From positions 1 to 37,958 of the forward strand of contig JAUCEF010000069.1 of the NCBI GenBank assembly GCA_033558025.1: a stretch of DNA of 37,958 nucleotides. The letters are read 5' to 3'. The stretch is from Phytophthora sp. 'mugwort' (taxonomy: Eukaryota > Oomycota > Peronosporomycetes > Peronosporales > Peronosporaceae). Each line of letters begins with the position of its first letter. The first letter of the stretch is position 1. The position numbers and the translations under genes were made by a program. Below the pieces are notes generated by a model. It saw only the letters and a program-made list of their open reading frames with translations, did no database searches and was not told the DNA's origin. Below are positions 7,675-15,343 of the stretch, one piece after another.

Positions 7675-8427
7675 TTATTTTTTTTTCAAATATTCATTAA
7701 TTAATTTTAAATTTAAATGAAAAGGATATAAAATTGTTTTATAAGAAGGTTCTTTAAAAAACATACCTGTTTTTATTTTTTTATTTCTATGTAAATAAGA
7801 AGTTATTAAAGGTTTTGATGGTTTTTTTTCACCTAAAATATAATAAATATTATTTTTATAAGAATATTTGTTATTTTTTTGATAAGGATATTTATTATAA
7901 CGTTTATAAGAAGAAGAATATTTATTCTTTTCTTGATTAAAATGCTGTTTATAAAATTTTTTATCTCCTTTCAAACTATTATTTTTTTGAAAATTTCTAG
8001 TTCTTTGAAAACCTTCATTTTTTTGAAAATTTCTATTTTTTTGAAAACCTTCATTTTTTTGAAAATTTCTATTTTTTTGAAAATTTCTATTTTTTTGAAA
8101 ACCTTCATTTTTTTGAAAATTTCTATTTTTTTGAAAACCTTCATTTTTTTGAAAATTTCTATTTTTTTGAAAACCTTCATTTTTTTGAAAATTTCTAGTT
8201 CTTTGAAAACCTTCATTTTTTTGAAAATTTCTAGTTCTTTGAAAATCTTCGTTTTTTTGAAAATTTCTAGTTCTTTGAAAATCTTCGTTTTTTTGAGAAT
8301 TTTTATTTTTTTGAAAATTTCTATTTTTTTGAAAACCTTCGTTTTTTTGAGAATTTCTATTTTTTTGAAAACCCTCGTTTTTTTGAGAATTTTTATTTCT
8401 TTGAAAATTTTTATTATCCTTTTGCAT
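7675..8427 (-). CDS. Hypothetical Asn/Gln/Lys-rich hexapeptide-repeat protein
   Basis: ATG at 8427, 250 aa. Residues 9-152 are 24 tandem hexapeptides of the form Q-K/R-N/T-x-x-F/S, mainly alternating QKNEGF and QKNRNF with variants QRTRNF, QKNEDF and QKNKNS. Residues about 153-190 are Lys/Tyr/Asn-rich, and the last 60 residues (YYILGEKKPSKPLITSY... to the end) look like ordinary globular sequence. It starts 2 bp after the rps4 stop and precedes rnl, so it is probably co-transcribed with the ribosomal protein cluster. Strongly basic, suggesting RNA binding or a ribosome-associated role, but this is inference; no family recognised. Frames over the repeat on both strands are open because the unit is 18 nt; this one is preferred because it has an ATG, a unique C-terminal domain and tight spacing. 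Confidence 0.65.
   Translation of the reverse strand: MQKDNKNFQRNKNSQKNEGFQKNRNSQKNEGFQKNRNFQKNKNSQKNEDFQRTRNFQKNEDFQRTRNFQKNEGFQRTRNFQKNEGFQKNRNFQKNEGFQKNRNFQKNEGFQKNRNFQKNRNFQKNEGFQKNRNFQKNEGFQRTRNFQKNNSLKGDKKFYKQHFNQEKNKYSSSYKRYNKYPYQKNNKYSYKNNIYYILGEKKPSKPLITSYLHRNKKIKTGMFFKEPSYKTILYPFHLNLKLINEYLKKK
7972..8403. repeat. 18-nt tandem repeat array inside the ORF at 7675-8427
   Basis: 24 imperfect 18-bp units, most often pairing into a 36-bp super-unit (one unit with ccttca, the next with tttcta, each after a tttttttgaaaa core). Since 18 is a multiple of 3, copy-number change keeps the reading frame. Units near the start of the gene are more diverged than central ones, as expected from expansion from the middle. 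Confidence 0.95.
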
Positions 8428-8429
8428 AT

Positions 8430-8891
8430 TTATTTAATAATATGAATAATATCACCTTTATGTAATATAAAATTAGATTTACTTATAATTTTATTATTAA
8501 CCTTAATTTTTTTATGATTAATTAATTGTTTTGCTTGAAAAATAGTTTTAACTAATTTTAATCTTACAAGATTTATATCTAAGCGACTTTCTAATAAAAT
8601 TACAAATTTTTTAAAGATATTTATTTTATTATCTTTTTTTAATAATTTTTGAAATAAATTTTTTAATTGATATTCATGAATACATCCATAAAAATTCCGA
8701 AATTGTTGTTTTTCAAATAATCTTTTTTGAAAAAATTTTTTACGTTTTTCAGGTTTTATTTCTTTTCGATATCTTAATTTTTTTTTAAATAAATTCCATT
8801 TTTTTGATTTTAATTTTAATAAGTTTAAATTTTTATGTATGTTCCTATTATTTTGAAAACATATTTTATTTCTCGGTCTTAATTTATTCAT
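8430..8891 (-). CDS. rps4: Ribosomal protein S4
   Basis: 153 aa, shorter than bacterial S4 (about 200) but typical of mitochondrial forms. The N-terminal half is basic (PEKRKKFFQKR, EKQQFRNFYG). The C-terminal part, from about residue 87, is the S4 RNA-binding domain: LESRLDINLVRL, then QAKQLINHKKIKVNNKII and the ending KGDIIHI. It nucleates assembly of the 5' domain of SSU rRNA. Located 8 bp downstream of rps2 and 2 bp before the repeat ORF. Confidence 0.93.
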   Translation of the reverse strand: MNKLRPRNKICFQNNRNIHKNLNLLKLKSKKWNLFKKKLRYRKEIKPEKRKKFFQKRLFEKQQFRNFYGCIHEYQLKNLFQKLLKKDNKINIFKKFVILLESRLDINLVRLKLVKTIFQAKQLINHKKIKVNNKIISKSNFILHKGDIIHIIK

Positions 8892-8899
8892 CTTATTTA

Positions 8900-9493
8900 T
8901 TAAAATATTTTACGTAATAAATACATTAAAGTATATATTGATTGAATATTTTTAGAATTCATTACTACAGGATAATTAATATTTTGTATAGTTTGACTTG
9001 TATTTACTAATGAAATAGTAGGAATTTTTAAAACAGAAAGTTCTTGATTTAAAAAAGTATCTTTTACAGAACTTTTTATAACTAAAATTAATTTAATTTC
9101 ATTTTCTTTTAATAAATAATTAATTATCTTATTAAATGTTGTATTCATAATTTTATTAGTAATTAAACCATTTACCCATTCTTTTGTAAAAAAAATGATA
9201 TTTGGATTTTTTTTTATAAAAGATGTAGTTAATAAAAATTTAATTTCATTATCATTCCCTATTATTAAAATTTTTTCATTTTTTTTTAATATAATTTTAG
9301 TTAAATTAAATATACGTTTTAAAAAAAATGAAACATTTTTTAAATTAATTATAGTATAATCATGTCTACTTCCAAATATAAAAGATAATAATTCTTTATT
9401 TGTATCTATTAAAGATTCTCCATACATATTTTTTGATTTAAATAATAAATTTAATAAAATATTATTATGTTTTTTTTTTTTTTTTTGTATCAT
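8900..9493 (-). CDS. rps2: Ribosomal protein S2
   Basis: 197 aa. Family blocks present: FGSRHDYTIINLKN (counterpart of iyg.RnGihIIdL..T), LIIGNDNEIKFLL, FFTKEWVNGLITN (counterpart of rWLgGtLTN), and the end IPTISLVNTSQTIQNINYP matching iPvvaivDTn..p..idyPIp. It uses Asn and Thr where the bacterial consensus has Asp. Small-subunit protein joining head and platform. Sits 6 bp after rpl6 in an rps14-rps8-rpl6-rps2-rps4 minus-strand run. Confidence 0.92.
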   Translation of the reverse strand: MIQKKKKKHNNILLNLLFKSKNMYGESLIDTNKELLSFIFGSRHDYTIINLKNVSFFLKRIFNLTKIILKKNEKILIIGNDNEIKFLLTTSFIKKNPNIIFFTKEWVNGLITNKIMNTTFNKIINYLLKENEIKLILVIKSSVKDTFLNQELSVLKIPTISLVNTSQTIQNINYPVVMNSKNIQSIYTLMYLLRKIF

Positions 9494-9499
9494 ATTTAA

Positions 9500-10105
9500 T
9501 TATTTTTTACTTTTTTTTCCCTCTTTTTGTAAAATTTTTTCATTTTTTAATAATAAACCTTTTCCTTTATATGGTTCAGGTTTTTTATGATTTTTAATAT
9601 AATGTACAAATTGATGTAAAAAAATATAATCGATACTACTAAAAATTAAAGTATTTGTTTGATTAATAATTTCAATATTTAATGGAATTGGAATTCTAAT
9701 ATTATGACTAAAACCTAATTTTAAAATTAAAGTATTATTTTCAATAAAAGCTTTAAAACCTATACCTTTTAATATTAAATTAATTTTAAAACCTTGTAAA
9801 ACACCTTTTATTTTTATTTTTATTAATTTATTGTATAAATTTAAAATACTTTTTTTTTTTTTATTTTTATTAACAATAATTAATAATTTATTTTTTTTTA
9901 TAAAAAAATATAAATCATTAATTATTGTTAAAGATAATAAACCTAAAGATGTTTCAAAAAAAATTATTTTATTATTACTATAAATTTTTAAATCTGTTGG
10001 AAAAATAAAAGTTTTATCAATAAAAAATAAATTAATATTTCCTAAAGAACTTTTAAAAAAATTTTTATTTTTTAATTTAACATTTTTTTTTATTATTTTT
10101 ATCAT
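9500..10105 (-). CDS. rpl6: Ribosomal protein L6
   Basis: 201 aa. The C-terminal PEPYKGKGLLLKNE (from residue 176) is the L6 signature (rpPEPYkGKGi.y), and GIGFKAFIENNTLILKLGFSH matches the second beta-domain. The N-terminal half is poorly conserved and Lys/Asn-rich. Binds LSU rRNA domain VI near the factor-binding site. Spacing to rps8 and rps2 is 6 bp on each side, as in the spc operon order rps8-rpl6. Confidence 0.92.
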   Translation of the reverse strand: MIKIIKKNVKLKNKNFFKSSLGNINLFFIDKTFIFPTDLKIYSNNKIIFFETSLGLLSLTIINDLYFFIKKNKLLIIVNKNKKKKSILNLYNKLIKIKIKGVLQGFKINLILKGIGFKAFIENNTLILKLGFSHNIRIPIPLNIEIINQTNTLIFSSIDYIFLHQFVHYIKNHKKPEPYKGKGLLLKNEKILQKEGKKSKK

Positions 10106-10111
10106 AATTTT

Positions 10112-10492
10112 TTAAATAATTTTACAAATCAATTCACCACCAACATTTAATTTTTTAGCTTGTAAATCTGTTAAAATACCAATAGATGTTGAAAGAATAT
10201 AAAATCCTGTTTTTTTTTTATATAAATCCTTATTAGCAATATATAAACGTTTTCCCGGTTTTGATAAACGTTTTATTTCAGTAATAACTGCTTTATTTTT
10301 TCTATATTTTAAATAAATCTCTAATTGATTTTTGGAATTTATCTTATAACTTTTTATAAAACCTTCTTTAATTAAGATATTTAAAATATTTATACTTTGT
10401 TTTGATTTTTGTTGTACTATTTTTGATTTTTTTACTAAATAACCATTTTTTATTTTTGAAAATAAATTGGAAAGAGTATCTGTTATAATCAT
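10112..10492 (-). CDS. rps8: Ribosomal protein S8
   Basis: 126 aa. Begins MIITDTLSNLFSKIKNG, matching the DpiadmLtrIrNa start of S8, and ends with STSIGILTDLQAKKLNVGGE, the canonical STSkGimtdreArk.nvGGEvlc motif. Central RNA-binding protein of the SSU body. Lies 7 bp after rps14. Confidence 0.95.
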   Translation of the reverse strand: MIITDTLSNLFSKIKNGYLVKKSKIVQQKSKQSINILNILIKEGFIKSYKINSKNQLEIYLKYRKNKAVITEIKRLSKPGKRLYIANKDLYKKKTGFYILSTSIGILTDLQAKKLNVGGELICKII

Positions 10493-10499
10493 AATTAAA

Positions 10500-10799
10500 T
10501 TACCAACTATATTTAGAAATACCGGGTAAAAACCCTTTTGATGCTAATTTACGTAATTGGATTCTGGATATTTTAAATAAACGATAAATACTTTTAGAAC
10601 GTCCAGTTAAAACACACACATTTTTAATTCTAGTAATTGATGAATTTTGATGGAAAAAAAACCACTTTTGTTGTAATTTCCATCTTAAATTTTTTTCAAT
10701 ATTTAAATTTTTTGAAAGAATTTTTAAAGTTAATCTATTTTTTTCAAAATTTTTAAATAAATTACGTTGTTTAATATTTTTTTTAATTTTTTTTTGCAT
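10500..10799 (-). CDS. rps14: Ribosomal protein S14
   Basis: 99 aa from the ATG at 10799; the frame remains open further upstream, but only by reading through trnA and trnK, so the internal ATG (MQKKIKKN...) is chosen. The C-terminal half is canonical: NVCVLTGRSKSIYRLFKISR and IQLRKLASKGFLPGI, matching rC..TGRprgv.r.f.lsR...relA..G.lpGv. It lacks the CxxC zinc pairs, as usual for mitochondrial S14. First ribosomal gene of the rps14-rps8-rpl6-rps2-rps4 run, directly after trnA. Confidence 0.95.
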   Translation of the reverse strand: MQKKIKKNIKQRNLFKNFEKNRLTLKILSKNLNIEKNLRWKLQQKWFFFHQNSSITRIKNVCVLTGRSKSIYRLFKISRIQLRKLASKGFLPGISKYSW

Positions 10800-10825
10800 A
10801 AAATTATATTTAAGAAAGATAAATA

Positions 10826-10898
10826 TGGAGATAATCGGATTCGAACCGATAACATTATATTTGCAAAACATACTTTCTACCAGTTGAAATATATCCCC
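10826..10898 (-). tRNA. trnA: tRNA-Ala (TGC)
   Basis: Acceptor GGGGATA/TATCTCC with one G-U pair, anticodon loop TTTGCAA (TGC), T-arm ATCGG-TTCGAAT-CCGAT. Confidence 0.92.
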
Positions 10899-10900
10899 AA

Positions 10901-10973
10901 TAAGTGTATTGGGATTTGAACCCAAGACCATCAGATTAAAAGTCCGGTGCTCTACCAGCTGAGCTATACACTT
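10901..10973 (-). tRNA. trnK: tRNA-Lys (TTT)
   Basis: Acceptor AAGTGTA/TACACTT, anticodon loop CTTTTAA (TTT), T-arm TTGGG-TTCAAAT-CCCAA. Only 2 bp from trnA. Confidence 0.94.
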
Positions 10974-10983
10974 ATTTAAAAAA

Positions 10984-11376
10984 TTAATTAATTCTTATAA
11001 AAATTTTATTTAATAATAAAAATTTTTTATTTAAAATATAATTAATTTTTTGTTTTAATATTTTATTAAAAATTGAAGTTTTTTGTATTTTAATATTTTG
11101 ATTTTTTTTATAAATAGATAATTTTTTTGTTATAAATAACTCAAAATTAAAACAAAAAGTTTTATAAGAATTATTAAAAAAATAAATAATATTATTTTTT
11201 TCAAAATTAATTTGATTTTTTTTTTTATTATCAAAAATTATTTTTTTTTTTCTAAATTTTAAATTATAACAAATTTTAGGTAAAAAAAAATAAGTAATAA
11301 AAAAATAAAAATTAAAAAAAAAAAATAAAAACCAAGAAACTTGATTAAAAAATGAAAATTGATCGAATTGTGGCAT
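10984..11376 (-). CDS. atp8: ATP synthase subunit 8
   Basis: 130 aa membrane protein of the Fo stator. It opens with MPQFDQFSFFNQVSWFLF, the diagnostic Atp8/Ymf19 N-terminus (MPQlD...f..Q..w.l..f), with one membrane helix at about residues 14-35 followed by a long Lys/Asn-rich matrix tail that is hardly conserved. Neighbours are trnK downstream and the possible S1-domain gene upstream on the minus strand. Confidence 0.93.
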   Translation of the reverse strand: MPQFDQFSFFNQVSWFLFFFFNFYFFITYFFLPKICYNLKFRKKKIIFDNKKKNQINFEKNNIIYFFNNSYKTFCFNFELFITKKLSIYKKNQNIKIQKTSIFNKILKQKINYILNKKFLLLNKIFIRIN

Positions 11377-11437
11377 AATTTTATAATAAATTTTTATTTC
11401 TTCAACATATATTTTTCTTGAAAGAACACTTTTATTT

Positions 11438-12106
11438 TTATTTTATTTTAAAATTATTATTTTTTATTTTTTGATTTTGAATAATAGTTTGAATATAAGA
11501 AAGTCTTGAAAATTCTTTTTTTGATTTTTTAAATATATTTAAATTATTAACTTTAAAATTTAAATATTTTAATTTATAACAATTAATTAAACGTGTTGAA
11601 TTAATTCTTCTTTTATAGAAACCTTTTTTATTATATTTATTAAAATAAAATTTTTTTTTATAATTTAAAGCATTATTTAAATTAATAGGTTTTATAGAAA
11701 AAATAAATCCTAAAATTGAAATAAAAATTTTTTTATTATTCCAATTTCCACCAAGTAAACGACCTTTTATTGAATTATTTTTTTTTATTAAAATATTTTG
11801 AAGCATTATTTTATTAAATTGATGTAATATATTATAAGTTAAATCATAATTAAATAATATAATATTTTCATATTTTATAGCAATTGTTGAAATTTTATCT
11901 ATTTTTATTAAAGTAAAAGGTAAATAAATGTTTTCATAATTATTAAATTCAATTACATAAGATTCTAAATTTAAATTATTAAATAAAATTGGATTTTCAA
12001 ATAAAATATTTTTTAATTTAAATTTTTTTTTTTTTAAATAATTATTTTTTAAAAATTGTTGATAATTTGATAAATTATTTGTTTTTTGTTTTTTTAATTT
12101 TTTCAT
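11438..12106 (-). CDS. Conserved-type ORF, possible S1-domain ribosomal protein
   Basis: 222 aa, strongly basic and Asn/Lys-rich. The middle (about residues 113-140) reads SIKGRLLGGNWNNKKIFISI then LGFIFSIKP. This resembles the start of an S1 RNA-binding fold, where KGrV.ggnkgG..v.v.G..gFlP is typical. The C-terminal 55 residues (KGFYKRRINSTRLINCYK...) are basic. It lies between trnI and atp8, next to the rpl2-rps19-rps3-rpl16 cluster, which favours a ribosomal role. From memory, oomycete mtDNAs carry an unassigned ORF of nearly the same length (orf217), which may be the counterpart. Rps1 is a hypothesis only; the gene itself is very likely real because of its length and position. Confidence 0.6.
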   Translation of the reverse strand: MKKLKKQKTNNLSNYQQFLKNNYLKKKKFKLKNILFENPILFNNLNLESYVIEFNNYENIYLPFTLIKIDKISTIAIKYENIILFNYDLTYNILHQFNKIMLQNILIKKNNSIKGRLLGGNWNNKKIFISILGFIFSIKPINLNNALNYKKKFYFNKYNKKGFYKRRINSTRLINCYKLKYLNFKVNNLNIFKKSKKEFSRLSYIQTIIQNQKIKNNNFKIK

Positions 12107-12127
12107 TTAAAATAAAAATTTTTTAAT

Positions 12128-12201
12128 TAGGCCTAGTAGGATTTGAACCTACAACTATACCGTTATGAGCGGTATGCTCTAACCAATTAAACTATAAGCC
12201 T
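12128..12201 (-). tRNA. trnI: tRNA-Ile (CAT, lysidine type)
   Basis: Acceptor AGGCTTA/TAGGCCT, anticodon loop CTCATAA (CAT), T-arm GTAGG-TTCAAAT-CCTAC. The body (TATAGTTTAATTGGTTAGAGC, stem ACCGC...) resembles plant-mitochondrial and bacterial trnI(CAU), whose wobble C is modified to lysidine to read AUA. AUA codons are common here. With two other CAT tRNAs fitting initiator and elongator Met, this is the third expected species. Confidence 0.85.
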
Positions 12202-12203
12202 AA

Positions 12204-12608
12204 TTATTTATAAATAAATTTTGTTTTAACCGGCAATTTATTAGAACCCGCTTTTAAAACTTTTTTTGCATTTTCTAATGAAATACCGCTAATTTCATAT
12301 AAAATTTGACCTTTTTTAACTTTAGCAACCCAAAAAGAAACAGCACCTTTTCCTTTACCCATACGATTTTCTGTAGGTTTTGCTGTTACAGGTGTATCTG
12401 GAAAAACACGAATCCAAAGAAATCCTAATCGTTTCATTTTTCGAATAATTATTCGACGAGTTGCTTCTATTTGTCTTGATGTTAAACGTGTTTCTTTTAA
12501 AACTTTAATAGCATATTTACCATAAACAATATTATTACCTTTTGTTGTTTTACCTGTAAGTTTACTTTTAAATTGTTTTTTATATTTAGTTTTTTTTGGA
12601 AATAACAT
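12204..12608 (-). CDS. rpl16: Ribosomal protein L16
   Basis: 134 aa, typical length. Canonical blocks: MLFPKKTKYKKQFK at the start, LTSRQIEATRRIIIR, LWIRVFPDTPVTAKPTENRM, GKGKGAVSFWVAKVKKGQIL and ALRKA-like LENAKKVL at the end. Close to the A-site tRNA elbow in the large subunit. Its start lies within the 3' end of rps3 (overlap of 23 bp, different frame), a tight arrangement often kept in mitochondrial rps3-rpl16 pairs. Confidence 0.97.
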   Translation of the reverse strand: MLFPKKTKYKKQFKSKLTGKTTKGNNIVYGKYAIKVLKETRLTSRQIEATRRIIIRKMKRLGFLWIRVFPDTPVTAKPTENRMGKGKGAVSFWVAKVKKGQILYEISGISLENAKKVLKAGSNKLPVKTKFIYK

Positions 12609-13416
12609 AATTAGTATTTTTAATTCTTTGTTTTTTTAAAAATTTAGAATTTAATGTAGTTTTTAGTGGTTTAAAAAAAATCCATAATTTAATACTACAA
12701 ATACCCGATGGTGTTTTAAATTCATTAAAATGATATTTAATATCATATTCTAAAGTATTTAATGGTATTTTTCCTTTTTGAAAAATTAGTTTTTTTTTAC
12801 GTTTTGATTTATTTAAACGACCTTTAAATTGTAAACGATAACCAATAAAATTAGAAAATATTTTAAAAAATTCTTGAAGCATATTATCAATATTATTAAT
12901 AAATTTTTTATGTGTTTTTTTTTTTTCTAATGTTTGTTTAATATAAAAAGTTATAATATTTATATTTTTAGTATAAAAAGCATAACTAAAATTATAAATC
13001 ATTTTTTTAACATTTTTATTAATTCGATTATTTTTTCTTATTTTATCAAAAATTCTTTTTAAATTTTTTCGTAATTTAATTAATTCAAAAAATTGGACAT
13101 TTTTGATAAATAATTTAATATTATTATTAATATAATATATATTTAAATATTTAATAATTTGATTATAAGATAATTTATAATATTTTTTTGCATTTTTTTG
13201 AATATAAACATATATATTTATATTATTTGATGTTTTTACTATATTTATATCTATTAATTTTAAATTTTTATAATTAAAAATATTTTGAAAATATTTTTTA
13301 ATTTCTAAATCAAAATGCAATAAATTAGAATACTCATTATTATTAACAATCCATTGGGAATCCCAATTTTTTTTTTTATTTAATCTTAAACTAATTGGTA
13401 TAATTTTTTGACCCAT
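12586..13416 (-). CDS. rps3: Ribosomal protein S3
   Basis: 276 aa. Starts MGQKIIPISLRL, matching the MGQKvnPiglRLg start of S3, and ends with LNTLEYDIKYHFNEFKTPSGICSIKLWIF (the iPl.tl.adidy....a.T.yG.iGvKvWi block, residues about 215-247), where RLNKSKRKKK matches gRl.g.d.ar. The middle is an A/T-driven Asn/Lys/Tyr-rich insert replacing the KH domain region. Entry-side SSU protein. Located 3 bp after rps19, overlapping rpl16. Confidence 0.93.
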   Translation of the reverse strand: MGQKIIPISLRLNKKKNWDSQWIVNNNEYSNLLHFDLEIKKYFQNIFNYKNLKLIDINIVKTSNNINIYVYIQKNAKKYYKLSYNQIIKYLNIYYINNNIKLFIKNVQFFELIKLRKNLKRIFDKIRKNNRINKNVKKMIYNFSYAFYTKNINIITFYIKQTLEKKKTHKKFINNIDNMLQEFFKIFSNFIGYRLQFKGRLNKSKRKKKLIFQKGKIPLNTLEYDIKYHFNEFKTPSGICSIKLWIFFKPLKTTLNSKFLKKQRIKNTNYVISKKN

Positions 13417-13419
13417 AAT

Positions 13420-13656
13420 TTATTTTTTTTTTTTATATATATGTTTTTTTCGTGTATTAATAAATTCACCAAATTTAAAACCAATCATTTTATCATTTAT
13501 TTCCAAATTAATAAATATTTTACCATTATAAATACTTACAGAATGATTACTATATTCAGGTAATATTGTTAAATTTTTATTAGTTATTTTTATCCATTGT
13601 TTTTTTTTTAATAAATTAACTTTAAAAAATGGACCTTTATATTTACTTCTAGACAT
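13420..13656 (-). CDS. rps19: Ribosomal protein S19
   Basis: 78 aa, usual length. Starts MSRSKYKGPFF (MsRS.kKgPfv), central SNHSVSIYNGKIFINLEIND (G.ti.VhNGk.fvpv.i.e.M.Ghk.GEF) followed by MIGFKFGEFINTRKKH. SSU head protein. Spacing of 3 bp to both rpl2 and rps3, as in the S10 operon (rpl22 is absent). Confidence 0.95.
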   Translation of the reverse strand: MSRSKYKGPFFKVNLLKKKQWIKITNKNLTILPEYSNHSVSIYNGKIFINLEINDKMIGFKFGEFINTRKKHIYKKKK

Positions 13657-13659
13657 AAT

Positions 13660-14466
13660 TTATTTAATAATTAATTTTTTTTTTGTTTTTTTACGTGTAG
13701 GCTTTCCTTTAGTTATTTTACCTTGTGGTGTTACAGAAGGTCGCCCTCCACTTGTTTTACCCTCACCACCACCATGTGGATGATCGACAGGATTTTTTGC
13801 TACACCACGTACAGAAGGTCGTCTATTTAACCAACGTGAACGCCCAGCTTTACCTAATTTAATTTTTTTATGATTAATATTAGATACAACACCTAATGTT
13901 GCATAACAAGTTAATAAAATTAATTTTAATTCACCAGAATTTAAACGAATTCGAGCGTATTTATTATCAATTTTTTGAATTAATTGTGCAGATGTTCCAG
14001 CACTTCTTATTAATTTTCCTCTAGATTTTGGATATAAACTAATATTATGAATTAAACTACCAATTGGTATATTTTGTAATGGTAAAGCATTACCTACTTT
14101 TAATTCAGCATTAGGTGAACTTTTTATATATTGATTAATTTTTAAACCTTCCGGTGCTAAAATTAAATAAGATTTAGAATTGTTTTTAATATAAGCGATA
14201 TTTGCGGAACGATTAGGATCATATAAAATTTTAATAATATAACCTTCAATATTTTTAGATCTATTAAAATCAATTATTCTATATAAACGTTTATGTCCAC
14301 CACCGCGATGTTTTATAGTTATTTTACCTTGATTATTTTTACCATTAGCACGTTGAAAACCTTTTGTTAAAGATTTAATTTTAAAAATTTTAGTTAAATT
14401 ATCTTTTTTTAATAAAAATGTTTGACGTTGTGATGGTGTTATAGGTTTTATTTTTTTTTCTATCAT
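13660..14466 (-). CDS. rpl2: Ribosomal protein L2
   Basis: 268 aa, full length. OB-fold block ITIKHRGGGHKRLYRIIDF at residues 49-67. The C-terminal NPVDHPHGGGEGKTSGGRPS block at 225-244 includes the conserved His of the peptidyl-transferase region. L2 stabilises subunit joining and tRNA binding. First gene of the rpl2-rps19-rps3-rpl16 run, and divergent from rps13 across a 28-bp gap that must hold both start regions. Confidence 0.97.
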   Translation of the reverse strand: MIEKKIKPITPSQRQTFLLKKDNLTKIFKIKSLTKGFQRANGKNNQGKITIKHRGGGHKRLYRIIDFNRSKNIEGYIIKILYDPNRSANIAYIKNNSKSYLILAPEGLKINQYIKSSPNAELKVGNALPLQNIPIGSLIHNISLYPKSRGKLIRSAGTSAQLIQKIDNKYARIRLNSGELKLILLTCYATLGVVSNINHKKIKLGKAGRSRWLNRRPSVRGVAKNPVDHPHGGGEGKTSGGRPSVTPQGKITKGKPTRKKTKKKLIIK

Positions 14467-14494
14467 TTTATATGGTATATAGATAAAATCTATT
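14467..14494. promoter_or_regulatory. Divergent rpl2/rps13 intergenic gap
   Basis: 28 bp separate the divergent starts of rpl2 (minus) and rps13 (plus). It contains an inverted repeat atagat-aaa-atctat (14479-14493) directly before the rps13 ATG. As the only space between oppositely transcribed clusters it is a candidate bidirectional promoter, unless the two strands are transcribed through. No known motif matched. Confidence 0.3.
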
Positions 14495-14908
14495 ATGTTA
14501 TATATTTTTAATAAAACAATTTCAGATTCAAAAAGTATTTTATATTCATTAACTATATTATATGGTATTAATGAATTTCAATCCAAGAAAATTTGTAAAA
14601 ATATAGGAATTAATCCTCAAATCACCCTTAATAAACTTAAAAACAACCATGTAAACCGACTGGTTAATTATATTAATAAAAATTTAAAAGTTGAACAACT
14701 TTTAAAAAAAATTAAAACTGAAAGATTAAATGAATTAGTAGAAATTAAAAGTAATCGTGGAATTAGACAAAGTCAGGGATTACCTGTTAGAGGACAACGT
14801 ACTCATACAAATTCAAAAACATCTAAAAAATTAAAAAAAATTTTTATTCAAAAACGTATTTCACGTAATAAACGACCATTTAAAAGTCAAAAAAAAAAAA
14901 AAAGATAA
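14495..14908 (+). CDS. rps13: Ribosomal protein S13
   Basis: 137 aa. YGINEFQSKKICKNIGIN matches yGIG...a..il...gi, and the C-terminal RGIRQSQGLPVRGQRTHTN is the S13 signature (RGlRHr.gLPVRGQRT.tNArT), here with Gln for His, followed by a lysine-rich tail. SSU head protein contacting P-site tRNA. First gene of the plus-strand rps13-rps11 pair, the alpha-operon order, 12 bp before rps11. Confidence 0.96.
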   Translation: MLYIFNKTISDSKSILYSLTILYGINEFQSKKICKNIGINPQITLNKLKNNHVNRLVNYINKNLKVEQLLKKIKTERLNELVEIKSNRGIRQSQGLPVRGQRTHTNSKTSKKLKKIFIQKRISRNKRPFKSQKKKKR

Positions 14909-14920
14909 AGTTATTATTCT

Positions 14921-15334
14921 ATGAATAAAAATAAATATAATTTTAAAAATAAATTTAAAAAAAAAATAAATTTAAAAAAAAAAAATCCTTTAATTTTAAC
15001 AAATTTACATATTACAGCAAATTTAAAAAATACTATTATAAGTTTAACAACTTATAAAGGAAATCTTTTAAAACAATGGTCTACAAAATCATTAAAAAAA
15101 ACACGTTTTAAAAAAAATACACCATATAATGTTCAATTAATTGTATATAAAATTAATAAATATCTTCAATTAAAAAAAATAAAAAAATTAAAAATTTATT
15201 TACATGGTACTGGTTTAGGTCGATATAATGTTTTAAAAAATATAAAAAATAAAAAAATTAAAATAAAATATATTTTAGATAAAACAACAAAACCTTTTAA
15301 TGGTTGTAGATTAAAAAAACAAAAAAGACGTTAA
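14921..15334 (+). CDS. rps11: Ribosomal protein S11
   Basis: 137 aa. After a very Lys/Asn-rich leader (residues 1-25) come LHITANLKNTIISLTTYKGN (hi.at.nNTi.tltd..Gn), LHGTGLGRYNVLK (v.G.G.GR...l..l), and the end KPFNGCRLKKQKRR (T.iPhnGcRppKkRRv). SSU platform protein near the mRNA exit and anti-SD end. Follows rps13; trnS lies 9 bp downstream. Confidence 0.94.
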   Translation: MNKNKYNFKNKFKKKINLKKKNPLILTNLHITANLKNTIISLTTYKGNLLKQWSTKSLKKTRFKKNTPYNVQLIVYKINKYLQLKKIKKLKIYLHGTGLGRYNVLKNIKNKKIKIKYILDKTTKPFNGCRLKKQKRR

Positions 15335-15343
15335 TTTTAATAT

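Noticed and set aside
7971..8216. 81-codon minus-strand frame KVFKKIEIFKKM
   Set aside because: Out-of-frame reading of the same repeat with no unique sequence.
7879..8445. 188-codon plus-strand frame rich in Ile/Leu/Phe
   Set aside because: Antisense of the 18-bp repeat in the ORF at 7675-8427 and kept open by the repeat period. No unique domain; starts and ends in antisense coding sequence.
10800..10931. N-terminal extension of rps14
   Set aside because: It translates trnA and part of trnK; the internal ATG at 10799 gives the normal S14 length.
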